DNA from: Apostichopus japonicus
Taxonomy: Eukaryota > Echinodermata > Holothuroidea > Aspidochirotida > Stichopodidae
Assembly (NCBI RefSeq): GCF_037975245.1
Contig: NC_092561.1
Location: 13,205,001 to 13,265,000 of the forward strand
Length of the DNA: 60,000 bases
Direction: 5' to 3'
Shown here: positions 59,533 to 60,000 of the stretch, one piece after another
Position numbering within the stretch: position 1 is the first letter of the stretch
Layout of the letters: each line of letters begins with the position of its first letter
Position numbers and translations under genes: made by a program
The notes under the pieces: generated by a model
What the model saw: the letters and a program-made list of their open reading frames with translations, nothing else
What the model was told of the DNA's origin: nothing
The model's database searches: none

Positions 59533-60000
59533 CACTGGATTGGTATATGCGTTTACTTCTCTAAGTCGGTGTTTATGTTTACCTCGGGTGAAATGATTGG
59601 TTCATCTTGAAATGTAAATATCATTATACCTTATGATACTAAGACTGCATACCAGTCGGTATAAGTTGCTACCTACTTGTTGGGTCATTTGGCAAGGAAA
59701 TATTCAATTGGTATAACCCTTTCGGTAAACGTAGGTCTTGCTCTCAATGTATAACCACAAGATGGTATGTTAGTTTACGTTAATGTACAGACATCTGTAT
59801 TGTTTTGGCACCTGCAATACGAAATCGTAACGTTAGCCCTACTATAGGCCGAGGCTTGCTGCTACAGTATACTCGTAGGCTTCTTTGCGTTGTTACATTC
59901 AACCCAACCGTGAACACGAACACGTCTCACCAGCAACTTCAGGTAAGGTCCATGAGGTTTGTCATTAAAGTTGGTGACAGTGTTAAACCATTACTGAGCC

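Larger units (their letters stand above)
58766..59983. repeat. 1.2-kb imperfect palindrome centred on (TA)n
   Basis: The left arm, about 58766-59373, and the right arm, about 59531-59983, are inverted copies. Paired words include CTCATGGACCTTACC with GGTAAGGTCCATGAG, AGTAGGTAGCAACTTATA with TATAAGTTGCTACCTACT, and CCAATCCAGTGCTATATATA with its complement. The left arm is longer mainly because of the insertion at 58837-58968. It could be a fold-back element or a MITE with long inverted arms. Confidence 0.8.

Overview
The window reads as AT-rich invertebrate nuclear DNA. It has intron-containing genes, tRNA-derived SINEs, LINE and Penelope-type retroelement remains, hAT-like miniature elements with 8-bp target duplications, long (TA)n tracts and several minisatellites. 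A secreted fibrinogen-related gene, together with CR1/Rex1-like LINE and hAT debris, fits a marine deuterostome. An echinoderm, possibly a sea cucumber, is my best guess (inference). There are no bacterial-type operons, CRISPR arrays, rRNA genes or convincing intact tRNA genes.

Layout. 1-3.3 kb: no gene seen. 3.3-4.2 kb: a SINE-like repeat and a decayed conserved gene with an EETDTR...DSDVFV signature. 4.2-11.4 kb: copy A of a large repeat. 11.4-17.2 kb: non-coding apart from a GC-rich 36/44-bp minisatellite. 17.3-18.9 kb: a two-exon gene for a 52-residue secreted peptide-like protein. 19-21.8 kb: SINE, Penelope-like and LINE fragments. 23.4-28.0 kb: a complete four-exon fibrinogen-domain gene predicting 255 residues. 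29.0-40.1 kb: copy B of the large repeat, interrupted by a LINE and a further 2.25-kb indel and ending in a greatly expanded 44-bp minisatellite. 40.1-50.8 kb: almost gene-free, with a (TA)n tract and a 690-bp tandem duplication. 50.8-54.7 kb: a cluster of short terminal-inverted-repeat elements with exact target-site duplications, including a composite pair. 54.7-60 kb: mostly non-coding, with a degenerate SNF2-helicase-like fragment and a 1.2-kb (TA)n-centred palindrome near the right edge.

Only two loci look like functional protein-coding genes, and both are on the + strand: the small secreted peptide gene and the fibrinogen-related gene. Both encode apparent signal peptides. They are 4.5 kb apart and nothing shows that they act together. 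Nearly everything else is repeat-derived. The most informative structures are the A/B repeat pair, which dates later insertions and indels, and the composite hAT-like unit, whose outer and inner flanks each carry matching 8-bp duplications.
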